Part shown: positions 29,330-38,630 of the stretch, piece by piece
Layout of the letters: every line of letters begins with the position of its first letter
How positions within the stretch are numbered: the first letter of the stretch is position 1
NCBI RefSeq assembly: GCF_022647505.1
Contig: NZ_CP071409.1
Coordinates: 1-64,000, forward strand
DNA from: [Pantoea] beijingensis
GTDB lineage: Bacteria; Pseudomonadota; Gammaproteobacteria; Enterobacterales; Enterobacteriaceae
Length of the DNA: 64,000 nt
Direction: 5' to 3'
The notes under the pieces: model-generated
What the model saw: the letters and a program-made list of their open reading frames with translations, nothing else
What the model was told of the DNA's origin: nothing
Database searches by the model: none
Translations under genes and position numbers: made by a program

Positions 29330-30594
29330 TGTAAATCTCGCTGTTCCGGCAGTGGTTTAAGGGTGGAAATTACATTGAATACCGACATAACTTCATGCCG
29401 GTCGCGCGCTTCCAGACGCAATGTACCGAGGACACCGGCATGTCGTGTTAAGTCCGCATATAGCGTCGATCGGGTGGAAACGCTAAGTTGTGGCAGCTTT
29501 ACCGGCGGTATGATGCATCCCTGTGGATGTTGATCTACCCACCGTTCCGCAGCGCTGAGCTGACTGGGTTGTCGCAGGCGAAGCTGGCCTATGGCTTTTT
29601 TTGCACTTCCCGGCGTTAAGCCGGTAAAAGGTTTGCCCTGCTCCAGATTAAATGCGATTTCGGCCCAGTTCAGATCCGTTACCTCTTTGACCAGATTAAC
29701 AATGCCCATTCCTGACAGGCGAAATCCCATTTCAAGGAAATGCGCAACCCCATTCACCAGAATAAAATCGATATGAAATGCGCCCTGACGATAATCGAAG
29801 GCATCACAGCAGAGGTGCATTAAATCGGTAAAAGCCTTAGGCAATTCGTCGGCGGCGGTGGCGATGTGCCCGGATTCATAGAAACTGGTAATCCCTTCCG
29901 GCGTGGTGACCGGTTCAATCAGTTTCTGGCAGTAGGTCAGGGCATGGGGAACGCCATCACTGACAACACCTTGCAGCGAGTATTCTTCGCCCGGTAACCA
30001 GCATTCGACGATAAAGCCGGAGAAACTACGGCCACCGTAATTCATCGTGGTGACCAGCTTGTCGATCGCTTTATCCAACTGCTGCGGGGATTTCACCAGC
30101 CAGACGCCCAAGCCGCCGCCGCCATCAACCGGTTTAATGACGCAGGGATAAATCAACGCATCACTGGCGTCACGAATGCTCAGCGCCGAGGCGAAGAAAC
30201 GGAACTCAGGCTGTGGGCAGGTTGGATTCATTTTATTCAGCGCCATACGCTGTGCGTATTTATCCGGCGGGATGAAACATTGTCTGTTGAGCGGATCGGC
30301 GAGCATTTCACGTACGCGACCAGCACTTTGGTTGTAAGCTTCGAATCCGGCCAACACAATATGTGGATGCTCAAGCAACCCCGCGTTCATATACGCTTGC
30401 ATGACTTCGAACGGGCTCTCAGGGCGGTTAACGCGCAGAATCATATCGAACGGCAAGCTGAGGCAAACGGACTGGTAGTCCACGTAATCGCCCATTTCTG
30501 CCAACACGGTAAAAAAACCTTCGCGTTGTGCGACCTCACAGTAAGGATTCTGCCCGTCACGGGTTGCGCCTATTTGCAGGAAAATCTTTTTCAT
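29317..30594 (-). CDS. ATP-grasp carboxylate-amine ligase-like protein
   Basis: 425-aa protein with an ATP-grasp core. ATP is bound by PCVIKPVDGGGGLGVWLVKS near residues 148-165. The B-domain contains FIVECWLPGEEYSLQGVVSD. The metal-binding segment is FHIDFILVNG followed by HFLEMGFRLSGMG. In most ATP-grasp ligases that last motif reads ExNxR; here it is EMGFR, so the metal-binding Asn is replaced by Gly. Such enzymes join an acyl phosphate to an amine, making dipeptide-like bonds. It lies between the PP-loop and amidotransferase genes (18-bp gap, 13-bp overlap). Substrates cannot be predicted. Confidence 0.82.
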   Translation of the reverse strand: MKKIFLQIGATRDGQNPYCEVAQREGFFTVLAEMGDYVDYQSVCLSLPFDMILRVNRPESPFEVMQAYMNAGLLEHPHIVLAGFEAYNQSAGRVREMLADPLNRQCFIPPDKYAQRMALNKMNPTCPQPEFRFFASALSIRDASDALIYPCVIKPVDGGGGLGVWLVKSPQQLDKAIDKLVTTMNYGGRSFSGFIVECWLPGEEYSLQGVVSDGVPHALTYCQKLIEPVTTPEGITSFYESGHIATAADELPKAFTDLMHLCCDAFDYRQGAFHIDFILVNGVAHFLEMGFRLSGMGIVNLVKEVTDLNWAEIAFNLEQGKPFTGLTPGSAKKAIGQLRLRQPSQLSAAERWVDQHPQGCIIPPVKLPQLSVSTRSTLYADLTRHAGVLGTLRLEARDRHEVMSVFNVISTLKPLPEQRDLQCAG

Positions 30595-30612
30595 GGCTTT
30601 GGCCTTAGCTGA

Positions 30613-32082
30613 TTAGCGTCCTGAAATCACTTCACTGACGGTGTCCTGAATAGCACCGTTATTAACCTGAATAATGGCCTTGTGTGGGTCATAGCGCAGC
30701 ACGCGTGATAGCGGATCGTTATGCTTGCGTTCCAGCAGCGAACTGACTAACGGGCTGCGATAACACTGACGAAGCTGTTCAAGCGTTAAGCCGGACAGCG
30801 CTTCCAACTGAATGCGGAGCGCACGATCTTCATGGTTTTCATTGCCCAGCAGAGCGTGGATTGCGGCAGCGGAGCAGGGGATATCCTCTTGAGAAAGATA
30901 GTTTTCCAACAGCTTGCCTCCTTCAGTGAAGGGGGAATAGATCATGCAGACCAGCTGTTGCGTTGAGAGGCCAAAGGCGTCAACGGCAAATTGCTCAGCG
31001 CGTGCACGTTGTGCGGCAATAGCGGAGTTATCCTGATAACGTGCGGCCATTTCGGCGATCAGATGTGCGGGGAAATCTTTCTGCTGCATCAGTCCGAGCG
31101 CGAAGCGTACATATTCGCTCACGCCTTCGCTGTAGCTGCGCTGCAGCCGTGTTTCTGCGCGCAAACCGCGAATATGCGCCATTAGCGTGGGGTTACCGCA
31201 GTCAGATTCAGAAAAGCTGAACATTAATTCGTCAAAACGAAAATGCATAAATTCGCTCAGTAGCGCCCAGTGCTCGCCAGCTTCATAAGCGGTATCCTGA
31301 TAGATATTGAAAAACAGAGGATCGCGTACCAGCTTGCAGGTAATACGGTGAGCCGGCATTACGTTGTCAGTCCCATAAATATGGCCGAAATAACGTGTTG
31401 CCACGCCGTCTAAGGTTTCAAGAAAGCCAGAGAAACCCCGGCGGTTTGCGGTGTCAGGGGCGTCAAACAGACGCGCAAGATGACGTGCCCAGGCGATATA
31501 AGCTGTCTGTTCTTCGGGGGAGTCACCGGTGATGATAATATCCACGCCGCCCTCGTAATGTGCGGCAAGGCCGAAAGAATTGACCATACTGAGGTTGCAG
31601 GCGTTGCAAAAGGTAGATCGTGCATCAGCCTGGAAGCGGTGCCCGTTCATCAACACATCAGTACGGTTTTGGCGGCGAACAGCGTTGGGCATAGGAAGCT
31701 GTGCGTCAAAAGGGCGAATAATCGGCCCGTCGGTCAGTAAGCATTCAACAAATGGATCACCGTATATATTCAATGCCTGATACACACGATCGATATTTTC
31801 CATCACGCGGTCGTTCATGCCGGCGTGGCGATTAGTGCTGATGCGCAGGCGGAACGTTTCGCCCTTTTCCTGCCATACCAGCCCCTGAATATAACGCACC
31901 CAGGCAACCATATAGCTGCTGTCTTTGCCGCCACCGTAAGCCAGCAATACTCGGTTATCGCTAATATTCTGCTGATTGGGCAAGGAAGTGATTAATCGCT
32001 GAGCGCATTGTCGCGCTGAATCAATAACGGCCTCCGAAAGCCAGACCTCCATATCTTTCATCATTTTCGAAAGATTATTCAT
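30613..32082 (-). CDS. PP-loop (adenine nucleotide alpha-hydrolase) synthetase-like protein
   Basis: 489-aa protein, first gene of the run; the ATG at 32082 is used, with a GTG two codons upstream as an alternative. The PP-loop AYGGGKDSS (about residues 48-56) binds the ATP phosphates in N-type pyrophosphatases. FCNACNLSM near residue 170 has a CxxC that could bind metal or carry sulfur, and TGDSPEEQTAY follows. There is no AsnB-like domain, but a GATase partner is encoded nearby. PP-loop enzymes activate a carbonyl by adenylation for attack by ammonia or sulfur. In Erwinia amylovora a PP-loop enzyme (YcfA) makes 6-thioguanine, so a thionation role is a real alternative to amidation. Confidence 0.78.
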   Translation of the reverse strand: MNNLSKMMKDMEVWLSEAVIDSARQCAQRLITSLPNQQNISDNRVLLAYGGGKDSSYMVAWVRYIQGLVWQEKGETFRLRISTNRHAGMNDRVMENIDRVYQALNIYGDPFVECLLTDGPIIRPFDAQLPMPNAVRRQNRTDVLMNGHRFQADARSTFCNACNLSMVNSFGLAAHYEGGVDIIITGDSPEEQTAYIAWARHLARLFDAPDTANRRGFSGFLETLDGVATRYFGHIYGTDNVMPAHRITCKLVRDPLFFNIYQDTAYEAGEHWALLSEFMHFRFDELMFSFSESDCGNPTLMAHIRGLRAETRLQRSYSEGVSEYVRFALGLMQQKDFPAHLIAEMAARYQDNSAIAAQRARAEQFAVDAFGLSTQQLVCMIYSPFTEGGKLLENYLSQEDIPCSAAAIHALLGNENHEDRALRIQLEALSGLTLEQLRQCYRSPLVSSLLERKHNDPLSRVLRYDPHKAIIQVNNGAIQDTVSEVISGR

Positions 32083-32357
32083 TGTCACTTTTTCCTTTAG
32101 TCCATAGATATAAGATTACCCGGTGAAAGGTAAGTAAGAAGAATGACCTCATTGGAACGGCCGAAAAAAGAAAGAACAAGATACTGGCAATGAAATATCA
32201 GGATCTTATGATTATTTTTATCCCTAATAATTCGAGTTACAGCACGGTCAATAAAACTGCAATTCGCGATATGACGGCTATAAGCGCTTGATAGGTAAAC
32301 TACTATCAAAGTAACCTGTTGAACACGCACAGATCAGAACGATATAGGGTGTAACAG

Positions 32358-33824
32358 ATGTCCATTGCGGGAACAGATCGGGACAATCAAGCCAGCCGTT
32401 ACCGACAAATAGCAGAGCAAATAAAACAGGCGATTCATGCCGGTACGCTCCTTCCCGATACGCGCTTGCCCTCTGTACGTACGTTGGCGACGCAGTACAA
32501 CGTTAGCCTCACAACGGCGCTAAAAACCTTACGCACGCTGGAAGATGAACACTATGCTGTCGCCCGCCCAAAGTCGGGTTTTTTTGTTGCGCCTTTGCAG
32601 CGACCACAGCACGATCTTCTGGTGCCGGTCGAGCAGTCGAAGGAAGTGGCACCGCTTGATGAACAGACCGAACTGCATCTGGCGATGGTGGGGACCGATT
32701 GTCGGGTCAGGCTCGATCTGGCTAATGGTGCTTCCTCGCTTTATCCGGTGAAGAAAATGGGCCTGTTAATGCGGCAGTTGGGATATACCAAACCCTTTTT
32801 GTTAGGTGATACGGTAAAAGGCACCGGCTATTCACCGTTAAAAGCCGAAATAGCTCGCCGGGCGGTTGATTATGGCTGCAATATAAATCCCGATGATATT
32901 TTGATTACCAACGGTTGTATTGAAGCCCTATCGCTTTCACTGCGTGCGACGGTAAAACCTGGCGATGTAGTGGCCGTTGAGTCACCCTGTTATTTTGTGT
33001 TATTGCAAATGCTGCATAATTTAAATCTACGGGTGATTGAAGTCGAAGCTGGTCCGGAAGGGTATATCCACGTAGAGAAATTAACCGGATTGTTTAAGCG
33101 AAAAGCGGTGCAGGCGTTTGTCACGCTGGCGAATATTAATAATCCGCTGGGGAAAAGTATCCCTAATGAAAAGAAAGCGTATATTGCTCGCCAGGCTGAT
33201 GAAAATGATGTGATCGTTATTGAAGATGATATTTTTGGTGATACGGCATTTGGCGAACGACGCCCTTTTCCGATGCGTGCCTTTAGCCCAAATGCGATTC
33301 TGTGCAGTGGCTTTTCGAAAACTGTGGCCCCAGGCATGCGTATTGGCTGGGTATGCAGCAGCAACTACATGCGTAAGATTGCATCGCTGAAATATACCTC
33401 GACGATGGGGACATCGGTGCTTTCGCAGGCGGCTATCGCGGAACTGCTGCGTAATGGAGGTTACGATGCACATTTACGCAAGCTGCGACGTGAGTTGTGC
33501 TGCCAAATTGGACAGATGCGCAATGCCGTGCTGCGTTATTTTCCTGCGGGGACACGGGTGTCTGATCCTGAAGGAGGCTATGTATTGTGGGTCGAGATGC
33601 CTGAACGGTCACTGAATGTGCGCACGTTATTTATCAAGGCACGCAACGCCGGCATTGGTATCGCACCGGGGCATATTTTTGCCACCGACCAGCGTTATGA
33701 TCGCTGTTTCCGGCTGAACGCTGGTTTTGGCTGGAATGAAGAGGTCCATCAGGCGATAAAAATGCTGGCGCAGTGGTGCGAGCAGTCACTTATTGAACCT
33801 CCACCCCAGCAGGATAGCCGTTAA
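32358..33824 (+). CDS. MocR-type transcriptional regulator (GntR HTH plus aminotransferase fold)
   Basis: 488-aa chimera. Residues ~10-80 form a GntR winged helix (YRQIAEQIKQAIHAGTLLPD, LPSVRTLATQYNVSLTTA). Residues ~115-480 have a fold type I aminotransferase domain with the PLP lysine in CSGFSKTVAPGMRIGW. It resembles the YdcR branch. It is divergent from the PP-loop gene, with a 275-bp shared promoter region, so it is the likely regulator of the biosynthetic run and may sense an amino-acid-like ligand through PLP. It ends 9 bp before avtA, convergently. Confidence 0.88.
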   Translation: MSIAGTDRDNQASRYRQIAEQIKQAIHAGTLLPDTRLPSVRTLATQYNVSLTTALKTLRTLEDEHYAVARPKSGFFVAPLQRPQHDLLVPVEQSKEVAPLDEQTELHLAMVGTDCRVRLDLANGASSLYPVKKMGLLMRQLGYTKPFLLGDTVKGTGYSPLKAEIARRAVDYGCNINPDDILITNGCIEALSLSLRATVKPGDVVAVESPCYFVLLQMLHNLNLRVIEVEAGPEGYIHVEKLTGLFKRKAVQAFVTLANINNPLGKSIPNEKKAYIARQADENDVIVIEDDIFGDTAFGERRPFPMRAFSPNAILCSGFSKTVAPGMRIGWVCSSNYMRKIASLKYTSTMGTSVLSQAAIAELLRNGGYDAHLRKLRRELCCQIGQMRNAVLRYFPAGTRVSDPEGGYVLWVEMPERSLNVRTLFIKARNAGIGIAPGHIFATDQRYDRCFRLNAGFGWNEEVHQAIKMLAQWCEQSLIEPPPQQDSR

Positions 33825-33833
33825 CCTGCGGCC

Positions 33834-35087
33834 CTACATACCCTCGGCGTGCGCACGTTCAATCTCTTCAGCAAGAATTCGCACGCCCTTCTCAATGGTT
33901 TCACTGTCTGGCACATAGTTCATGCGCATGCACTGATGCGTATGTGCCCATTCATGTTCCAGGCCGGGGAAGAAAACATGGCCTGGAACCATCAGTACGC
34001 CCCGTTTTTTCAGTCGCTCGTACAGGACTTCGGTGGTTATGGGCAGATCTATGAACCACAGCCACAGGAAGATTGCTCCCTCTGGTTTATGAATCAGGCA
34101 GCGTTCTTCGGAGAGATAGCGACGAATAACCGCGATCGTCTGGCTTACGCGGCGCTGGTAAAATGGTTTTATTACCTCTTCGGATAAGCGCAGCAGATCG
34201 CCACGGTTAATCATCTCGGTGGCGATAGCAGGGCCGATGCTGCCGGGTGCCAGACTGATAATCCCATTCATGTTGCCGATGGCGGAGATGACTTTCTCGT
34301 CACCAATAATAATACCGCAGCGTGAACCTGGCAGGCCCAGTTTGGAGAGGCTCATGCACAGGATAATATTAGGATTCCAAAGTGGTCGGGCATCACTAAA
34401 GATAATACCCGGAAAAGGCACACCGTATGCGTTATCGATAAGTAGGGGGATACCGTGCTGCTGCGCCAGCAGATCAAGTTTCATCAGCTCATCATCGGTG
34501 ATGACGTTTCCGGTTGGGTTTGTCGGACGTGATACGCAAATCAGCCCGGTATCGTCAGTGATCTTCAGATGTTCAAAGTCAACGTGATACTTAAATTGCC
34601 CTTCGGGCAGAAGCTCAATGTTAGGTTTTGCACTGACGAATAACCCTTCATCCAGACCTGCATCAGCGTAGCCGAGGTATTCCGGTGCAAGCGGAAAAAG
34701 GACGCGTTTTTTGCTGCCGTCGGCGCGGCGGCCGGCATAGAGATTAAACAGATAAAAAAATGCGCTTTGACTGCCATTGGTTAACGCGATGTTCTGAGGC
34801 GATATTTGCCAGCCCAGATGTTCACGTAACAGAGATGCAAGGGCATCCAGCAGCACAGCCTTACCCCGTGGGCCATCGTAATTACACAGTGCGTCAGTCA
34901 GCTTGCCTTCTGTATGCATCTGCTGCAAAAGCTGATGAAAATAATCATTCATCTCAGGGATCTGTGCCGGATTTCCTCCGCCCAGCATGACGGTGCCGGG
35001 CGTACGTAACCCTTCACCCATATCTTCCATCAGGCGTGTAATACCTGAATAGCGTGTAAATTTGTCGCCAAATACGGAGAAACTCAT
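33834..35087 (-). CDS. avtA: Valine-pyruvate aminotransferase AvtA
   Basis: Fold type I transaminase exchanging amino groups between valine, alanine and their 2-oxoacids. Started at 35087 (MSFSVFGDKFTRYSG) it is 417 aa, the length of E. coli AvtA; the upstream reading to 35153 is an artefact. Conserved blocks include MLGGGNPAQIPEM, NGSQSAFFYLFNL, SRPTNPTGNV, the PLP-lysine region CMSLSKLGLPGSRCG, and HTHQCMRMNYVP. It sits in the E. coli-like order near ghrB. It is probably backbone rather than part of the neighbouring cluster, though its product pools could serve it. Confidence 0.96.
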   Translation of the reverse strand: MSFSVFGDKFTRYSGITRLMEDMGEGLRTPGTVMLGGGNPAQIPEMNDYFHQLLQQMHTEGKLTDALCNYDGPRGKAVLLDALASLLREHLGWQISPQNIALTNGSQSAFFYLFNLYAGRRADGSKKRVLFPLAPEYLGYADAGLDEGLFVSAKPNIELLPEGQFKYHVDFEHLKITDDTGLICVSRPTNPTGNVITDDELMKLDLLAQQHGIPLLIDNAYGVPFPGIIFSDARPLWNPNIILCMSLSKLGLPGSRCGIIIGDEKVISAIGNMNGIISLAPGSIGPAIATEMINRGDLLRLSEEVIKPFYQRRVSQTIAVIRRYLSEERCLIHKPEGAIFLWLWFIDLPITTEVLYERLKKRGVLMVPGHVFFPGLEHEWAHTHQCMRMNYVPDSETIEKGVRILAEEIERAHAEGM

Positions 35088-35223
35088 AGCCTGTTGATCG
35101 TTTGTTAATGGTAAATGAAGTCCCACCTTAACGTCCCTAAAAATGTGGCGCAATCGGAATATACGCTCATATATTCAGACGTCGGGAAGGATAGTGAGGT
35201 GGTGACCGGGCTGGCGATGGACG

Positions 35224-35253
35224 AGTGCAGAGGAAACTCGCTTCCTCTGCACT
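35224..35253. terminator. Strong hairpin after ghrB
   Basis: A perfect 12-bp stem AGTGCAGAGGAA/TTCCTCTGCACT with a 6-nt loop lies 11 bp beyond the ghrB stop (minus strand) and upstream of avtA. It lacks a long T-run on either strand, so terminator function is likely but not certain. Confidence 0.6.
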
Positions 35254-35263
35254 TGGTATGGCG

Positions 35264-36238
35264 TTACTTCAACAGTTGCGGGTTAACACAGTTTTTCTCA
35301 ACGTTGCCGTTCAGGGCGGCAATCAGATTATCCACGGCATCACGGGCCATACCGTAGCGCGTTTCATGAGTTGCAGAGCCGATATGTGGCAGGGCCACAA
35401 CGTTAGGTAATGTCAATAACGGCGAATCGGCGGGAAGGGGTTCCGTTTCGAAAACGTCCAGGCCTGCCGCATGGAGGGTGCCTTTCTGTAGCGCCGCGAT
35501 AAGCGCTTGCTCATCAATGACGGCACCGCGGCCTGCGTTCACCAGGACCGCACTGGGTTTCATTTTTGCTAACTGCTCGGCACCAATAAGATGATGGGTT
35601 TCCCGGGTCAGTGGCAGACTGATGCAAAGGAAATCAGACTCTTTTAGCAGCGTATCAAGATCGCAATAGCGGGCATCGAAACGGCTCTCTGCTTCTTCAT
35701 GATGCTTGCGTGCGTTGTACAGAATCGGCATGCCGAAACCGAGGTGCGCTCGCTGTGCCAGTGCCAGTCCAATGCGACCCATTCCCAGGATCCCCAGTTT
35801 TTTATGGTGCACATCAATACCAAACCAGGCCGGGCCGATGCTTTCTGTCCATTCCCCGGCTTTCACCCGTTCAGCAACTTCCACGACGCGGCGGGCGGAA
35901 GCAAGCACCAGTGCCATCATGGTATCGGCAACAGTCTCTGTTAACACGGTTGGCGTATGCATTAACAACACGCCACGCTGGTTAAGCGCATCAACGTCAA
36001 AATTGTCATAACCCACAGAAACGGTAGAAGCGGCTTTTAAGCGAGGCGTTTTTGCCAGAAATTCGCCGTCTACCTTGCCGCCAGAACCAAGAAGCCCCTC
36101 GGCGCTGTTAAAGGCATCCGCATATTTCGCCATATTTTCTGGCGTCAGACCGTCGATTTCAGTCACGGTGAAATGTTCATCCAGACGCTTACGTAAATCG
36201 TCGGGTAAAGATTTATACAGCACCACTGAAGGTTTCAT
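35264..36238 (-). CDS. ghrB: Glyoxylate/hydroxypyruvate/2-ketogluconate reductase GhrB
   Basis: 324-aa NAD(P)-dependent D-2-hydroxyacid dehydrogenase. The dinucleotide-binding motif is [21 protein letters not shown] (about 148-168). The catalytic Arg/Glu/His triad is in [18 protein letters not shown] and [12 protein letters not shown]. It matches E. coli GhrB (TkrA), which reduces 2-ketogluconate and hydroxypyruvate. In this genome it is the last gene downstream of kguE-kguK-kguT, which supports a job in ketogluconate use (KguD-like step), besides its general function. Confidence 0.94.
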   Translation of the reverse strand: MKPSVVLYKSLPDDLRKRLDEHFTVTEIDGLTPENMAKYADAFNSAEGLLGSGGKVDGEFLAKTPRLKAASTVSVGYDNFDVDALNQRGVLLMHTPTVLTETVADTMMALVLASARRVVEVAERVKAGEWTESIGPAWFGIDVHHKKLGILGMGRIGLALAQRAHLGFGMPILYNARKHHEEAESRFDARYCDLDTLLKESDFLCISLPLTRETHHLIGAEQLAKMKPSAVLVNAGRGAVIDEQALIAALQKGTLHAAGLDVFETEPLPADSPLLTLPNVVALPHIGSATHETRYGMARDAVDNLIAALNGNVEKNCVNPQLLK

Positions 36239-36310
36239 GCGTTTCTCCCTGTCGAACTTTACTTAATCGTGAATTGCTGATGGCGGCTGGTTACCGCCAC
36301 GAGTAATGTT

Positions 36311-37591
36311 TCAGGCATGCCTGGTGCCATTTACAGCGGATGCGCGTTTGTTATCCGCAGGCTTAACAATCAGTGTCAGCCACACCGCAACCAGCAATGC
36401 CGCACCCATAAAAACATAGGAGGCCGCGGGCGTACCGGTAGCACCGTTCAGGTAGCCGACAAACCATGAACCCGTAAATGAACCCAATGCTCCCATGCTA
36501 TTAATCAGCGCCATGGCCCCGCCCGCAACGTTACGGGGCAGCATCTCCGGCACGATGGCGAAGAAGGGGCCATAAGGTGCATACATGGCGGCACCCGCGA
36601 TCACCAACAGCGCATAGGACAGCCAGAAGTTACCGGAACCTACAAGGTATGAACCTAAAAACGCCAGCGCGCCAATTAACAGTAACGGCCAGACAAACAG
36701 TTTGCGGTTTTGTAACTTATCTGACGCCCAGGAGACGATAATCATTGCAATCGTTGCTGCCAGATAGGGCACTGCCGAAAGCCAGCCGGCTTCCACCATC
36801 CCCATTTCCGTGCCATTACGCAGAATCGAAGGTAGCCACAGTACAAAACCATAGACACCAATACTCCAGGCAAAGTATTGCAGGCAAAGCAGGATAACAT
36901 TGCGCGATTTAAAGGCTTCACGGTAGTTAGGTACTGCCTTGATCCCTGCCTGCTCCTTCTGCAATTCGGCCTGTAAATCGGCTTTTTCTTTATCGCTCAG
37001 CCACTTCGCCTGCGTGGGTTTATCCTGTACCATAAACCACCAGGCAATCGCCCAGATAATGGCCGGGAAGCCTTCAATGATAAACATTTCCCGCCAGCCC
37101 AGAGCATCAATCAGATATCCCGATACCACCGACATCCACAGCACGGTCACTGGATTACCCAGTATCAGGAAGGTGTTAGCACGCGAGCGTTCGGATTTGG
37201 TAAACCAGTTACTGATATAAATCAGCATAGCGGGCATCACCGCAGCTTCCACGATGCCGAGGATAAAGCGGATTGCGGCCAGCATCGGGATATTACTGAC
37301 CACTCCGGTTAACGAGGCGCAGCCGCCCCACAGAATTAAACACCAGAAGATTAATTTCTTCACGCTGCGGCGTTCGGCATAAATCGCGCCGGGGATTTGG
37401 AAGAAAAAGTAGCCGAGAAAAAATAGCGCGCCCAGCAGGGAGGACATGCCTTTAGTAATGCCTAAGTCATCGTTTATCCCGGCAGCGGAGGCAAAACTAA
37501 AATTCGCTCGATCGAGGTACGCCAGGCTGTAAGTAATAAACACGATGGGCATGATGTACCACCAGCGTTTTGGTGCAATGGTCTGTTTCAT
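36311..37591 (-). CDS. kguT: 2-ketogluconate transporter, MFS (ACS family)
   Basis: 426-aa permease with about 12 membrane segments. N-terminal AYLDRANFSFASAAGINDDL and the loop IYAERRSVKKLIF are typical ACS-family sequences. It lies in a minus-strand group with ketogluconate kinase and epimerase genes and ghrB, the arrangement of kgu operons in Pseudomonas and in Erwinia/Pantoea. Uptake of 2-ketogluconate is therefore the likely function. The 81-bp gap to kguK is compatible with one operon. Confidence 0.88.
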   Translation of the reverse strand: MKQTIAPKRWWYIMPIVFITYSLAYLDRANFSFASAAGINDDLGITKGMSSLLGALFFLGYFFFQIPGAIYAERRSVKKLIFWCLILWGGCASLTGVVSNIPMLAAIRFILGIVEAAVMPAMLIYISNWFTKSERSRANTFLILGNPVTVLWMSVVSGYLIDALGWREMFIIEGFPAIIWAIAWWFMVQDKPTQAKWLSDKEKADLQAELQKEQAGIKAVPNYREAFKSRNVILLCLQYFAWSIGVYGFVLWLPSILRNGTEMGMVEAGWLSAVPYLAATIAMIIVSWASDKLQNRKLFVWPLLLIGALAFLGSYLVGSGNFWLSYALLVIAGAAMYAPYGPFFAIVPEMLPRNVAGGAMALINSMGALGSFTGSWFVGYLNGATGTPAASYVFMGAALLVAVWLTLIVKPADNKRASAVNGTRHA

Positions 37592-37672
37592 AATTGCTGT
37601 CCTCTGTTCCCCGTAATACTTCAGGCTGCAGGTTTATTGCCGGTGCCCGTGGGTCCGGTGTTCAATATCGGA

Positions 37673-38626
37673 TTAGTCTTCGCCCAGTTCGGCACGCGTC
37701 GGCAGCCCTTCGCTATCGCCGATGACCTGAATGGCCAGAGAGCCGATTTTATTGCCGCGTTTAATCGCCTGCGGTAAGGATTTACCTTCCAGTAACGCGC
37801 TGATGACGCCAACCGCAAAGCCATCGCCTGCGCCAACGGTATCTACAACATTATCGACTTTGATGGCTGCAACCTGGCCCTTTTCGCCTTCGGCGGTTTT
37901 AAACCAGGCTCCGTCGCTACCGGTTTTAATAATGACCGCTTTGACACCCTTATCGAGCCAGAAATCGGCCATGGCTTCCGGCTGGCTGTATCCGGTAAGA
38001 ACTTTTCCTTCCTTTTCACCGGGTAGGACCCAATCGGCATATTCAGCCAACAGGTTTAATTGCTTCACCATCTCACGCTCGCCAGACCACAGCACCGGAC
38101 GTAAATTAGGATCGAAAGAGATAGTTTTTCCCAGGGAACGCATCTCTTTCGCAGCATACTTCGCTAATGCCAGCGAGGAGTCAGAAAGCGCGGCAGAGAC
38201 ACCGCTCAGATGTAAATGTCGCGCCGAACCGAAATAATCATGATTGAAATCGTCGATGGAAAGATGGCTGGCGGCAGAGCCTTTACGGAAATACTCTACG
38301 CACGGATCGGAGCCATCATCGACCTTTGATTTCAACTGGAAACCTGTCGGATAGTGGCTATCGATCGTAACCTGGCGACGATCAACGTTTTCTTTATCCA
38401 GTTGCTGGCAGGTAAAACGACCAAAAGAGTCATCGCCTACCCGGCTGACCCAACCCACTTTCAGACCAAGACGGGCAAGACCGATGGCAACATTAAGTTC
38501 CGCACCAGCAATACGTTTAATAAAACTCTCCGCTCTGGCCAGATCGCCGGTTTCACGGGCAACAAACATTGCCATGGCTTCACCAAGAGTGACGGCATCC
38601 AGCATGTTGTTTGCATCGGTGGTCAT
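37673..38626 (-). CDS. kguK: 2-ketogluconate kinase
   Basis: 317-aa PfkB-family (ribokinase-like) sugar kinase making 2-keto-6-phosphogluconate. The ATG at 38626 is preferred over a TTG just upstream. The first PfkB signature is in NVAIGLARLGLKVGWVSRVGDDSFG. The C-terminal second signature DTVGAGDGFAVGVISAL contains the catalytic Asp and the anion hole. It starts 4 bp after kguE, implying coupled expression. It resembles KdgK, but operon context favours ketogluconate. Confidence 0.9.
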   Translation of the reverse strand: MTTDANNMLDAVTLGEAMAMFVARETGDLARAESFIKRIAGAELNVAIGLARLGLKVGWVSRVGDDSFGRFTCQQLDKENVDRRQVTIDSHYPTGFQLKSKVDDGSDPCVEYFRKGSAASHLSIDDFNHDYFGSARHLHLSGVSAALSDSSLALAKYAAKEMRSLGKTISFDPNLRPVLWSGEREMVKQLNLLAEYADWVLPGEKEGKVLTGYSQPEAMADFWLDKGVKAVIIKTGSDGAWFKTAEGEKGQVAAIKVDNVVDTVGAGDGFAVGVISALLEGKSLPQAIKRGNKIGSLAIQVIGDSEGLPTRAELGED

Positions 38627-38630
38627 CAAA

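Noticed and set aside
32097..32330. 77-codon minus-strand frame between the PP-loop gene and the MocR gene
   Set aside because: Lies in the shared promoter region with no family resemblance or ribosome site.
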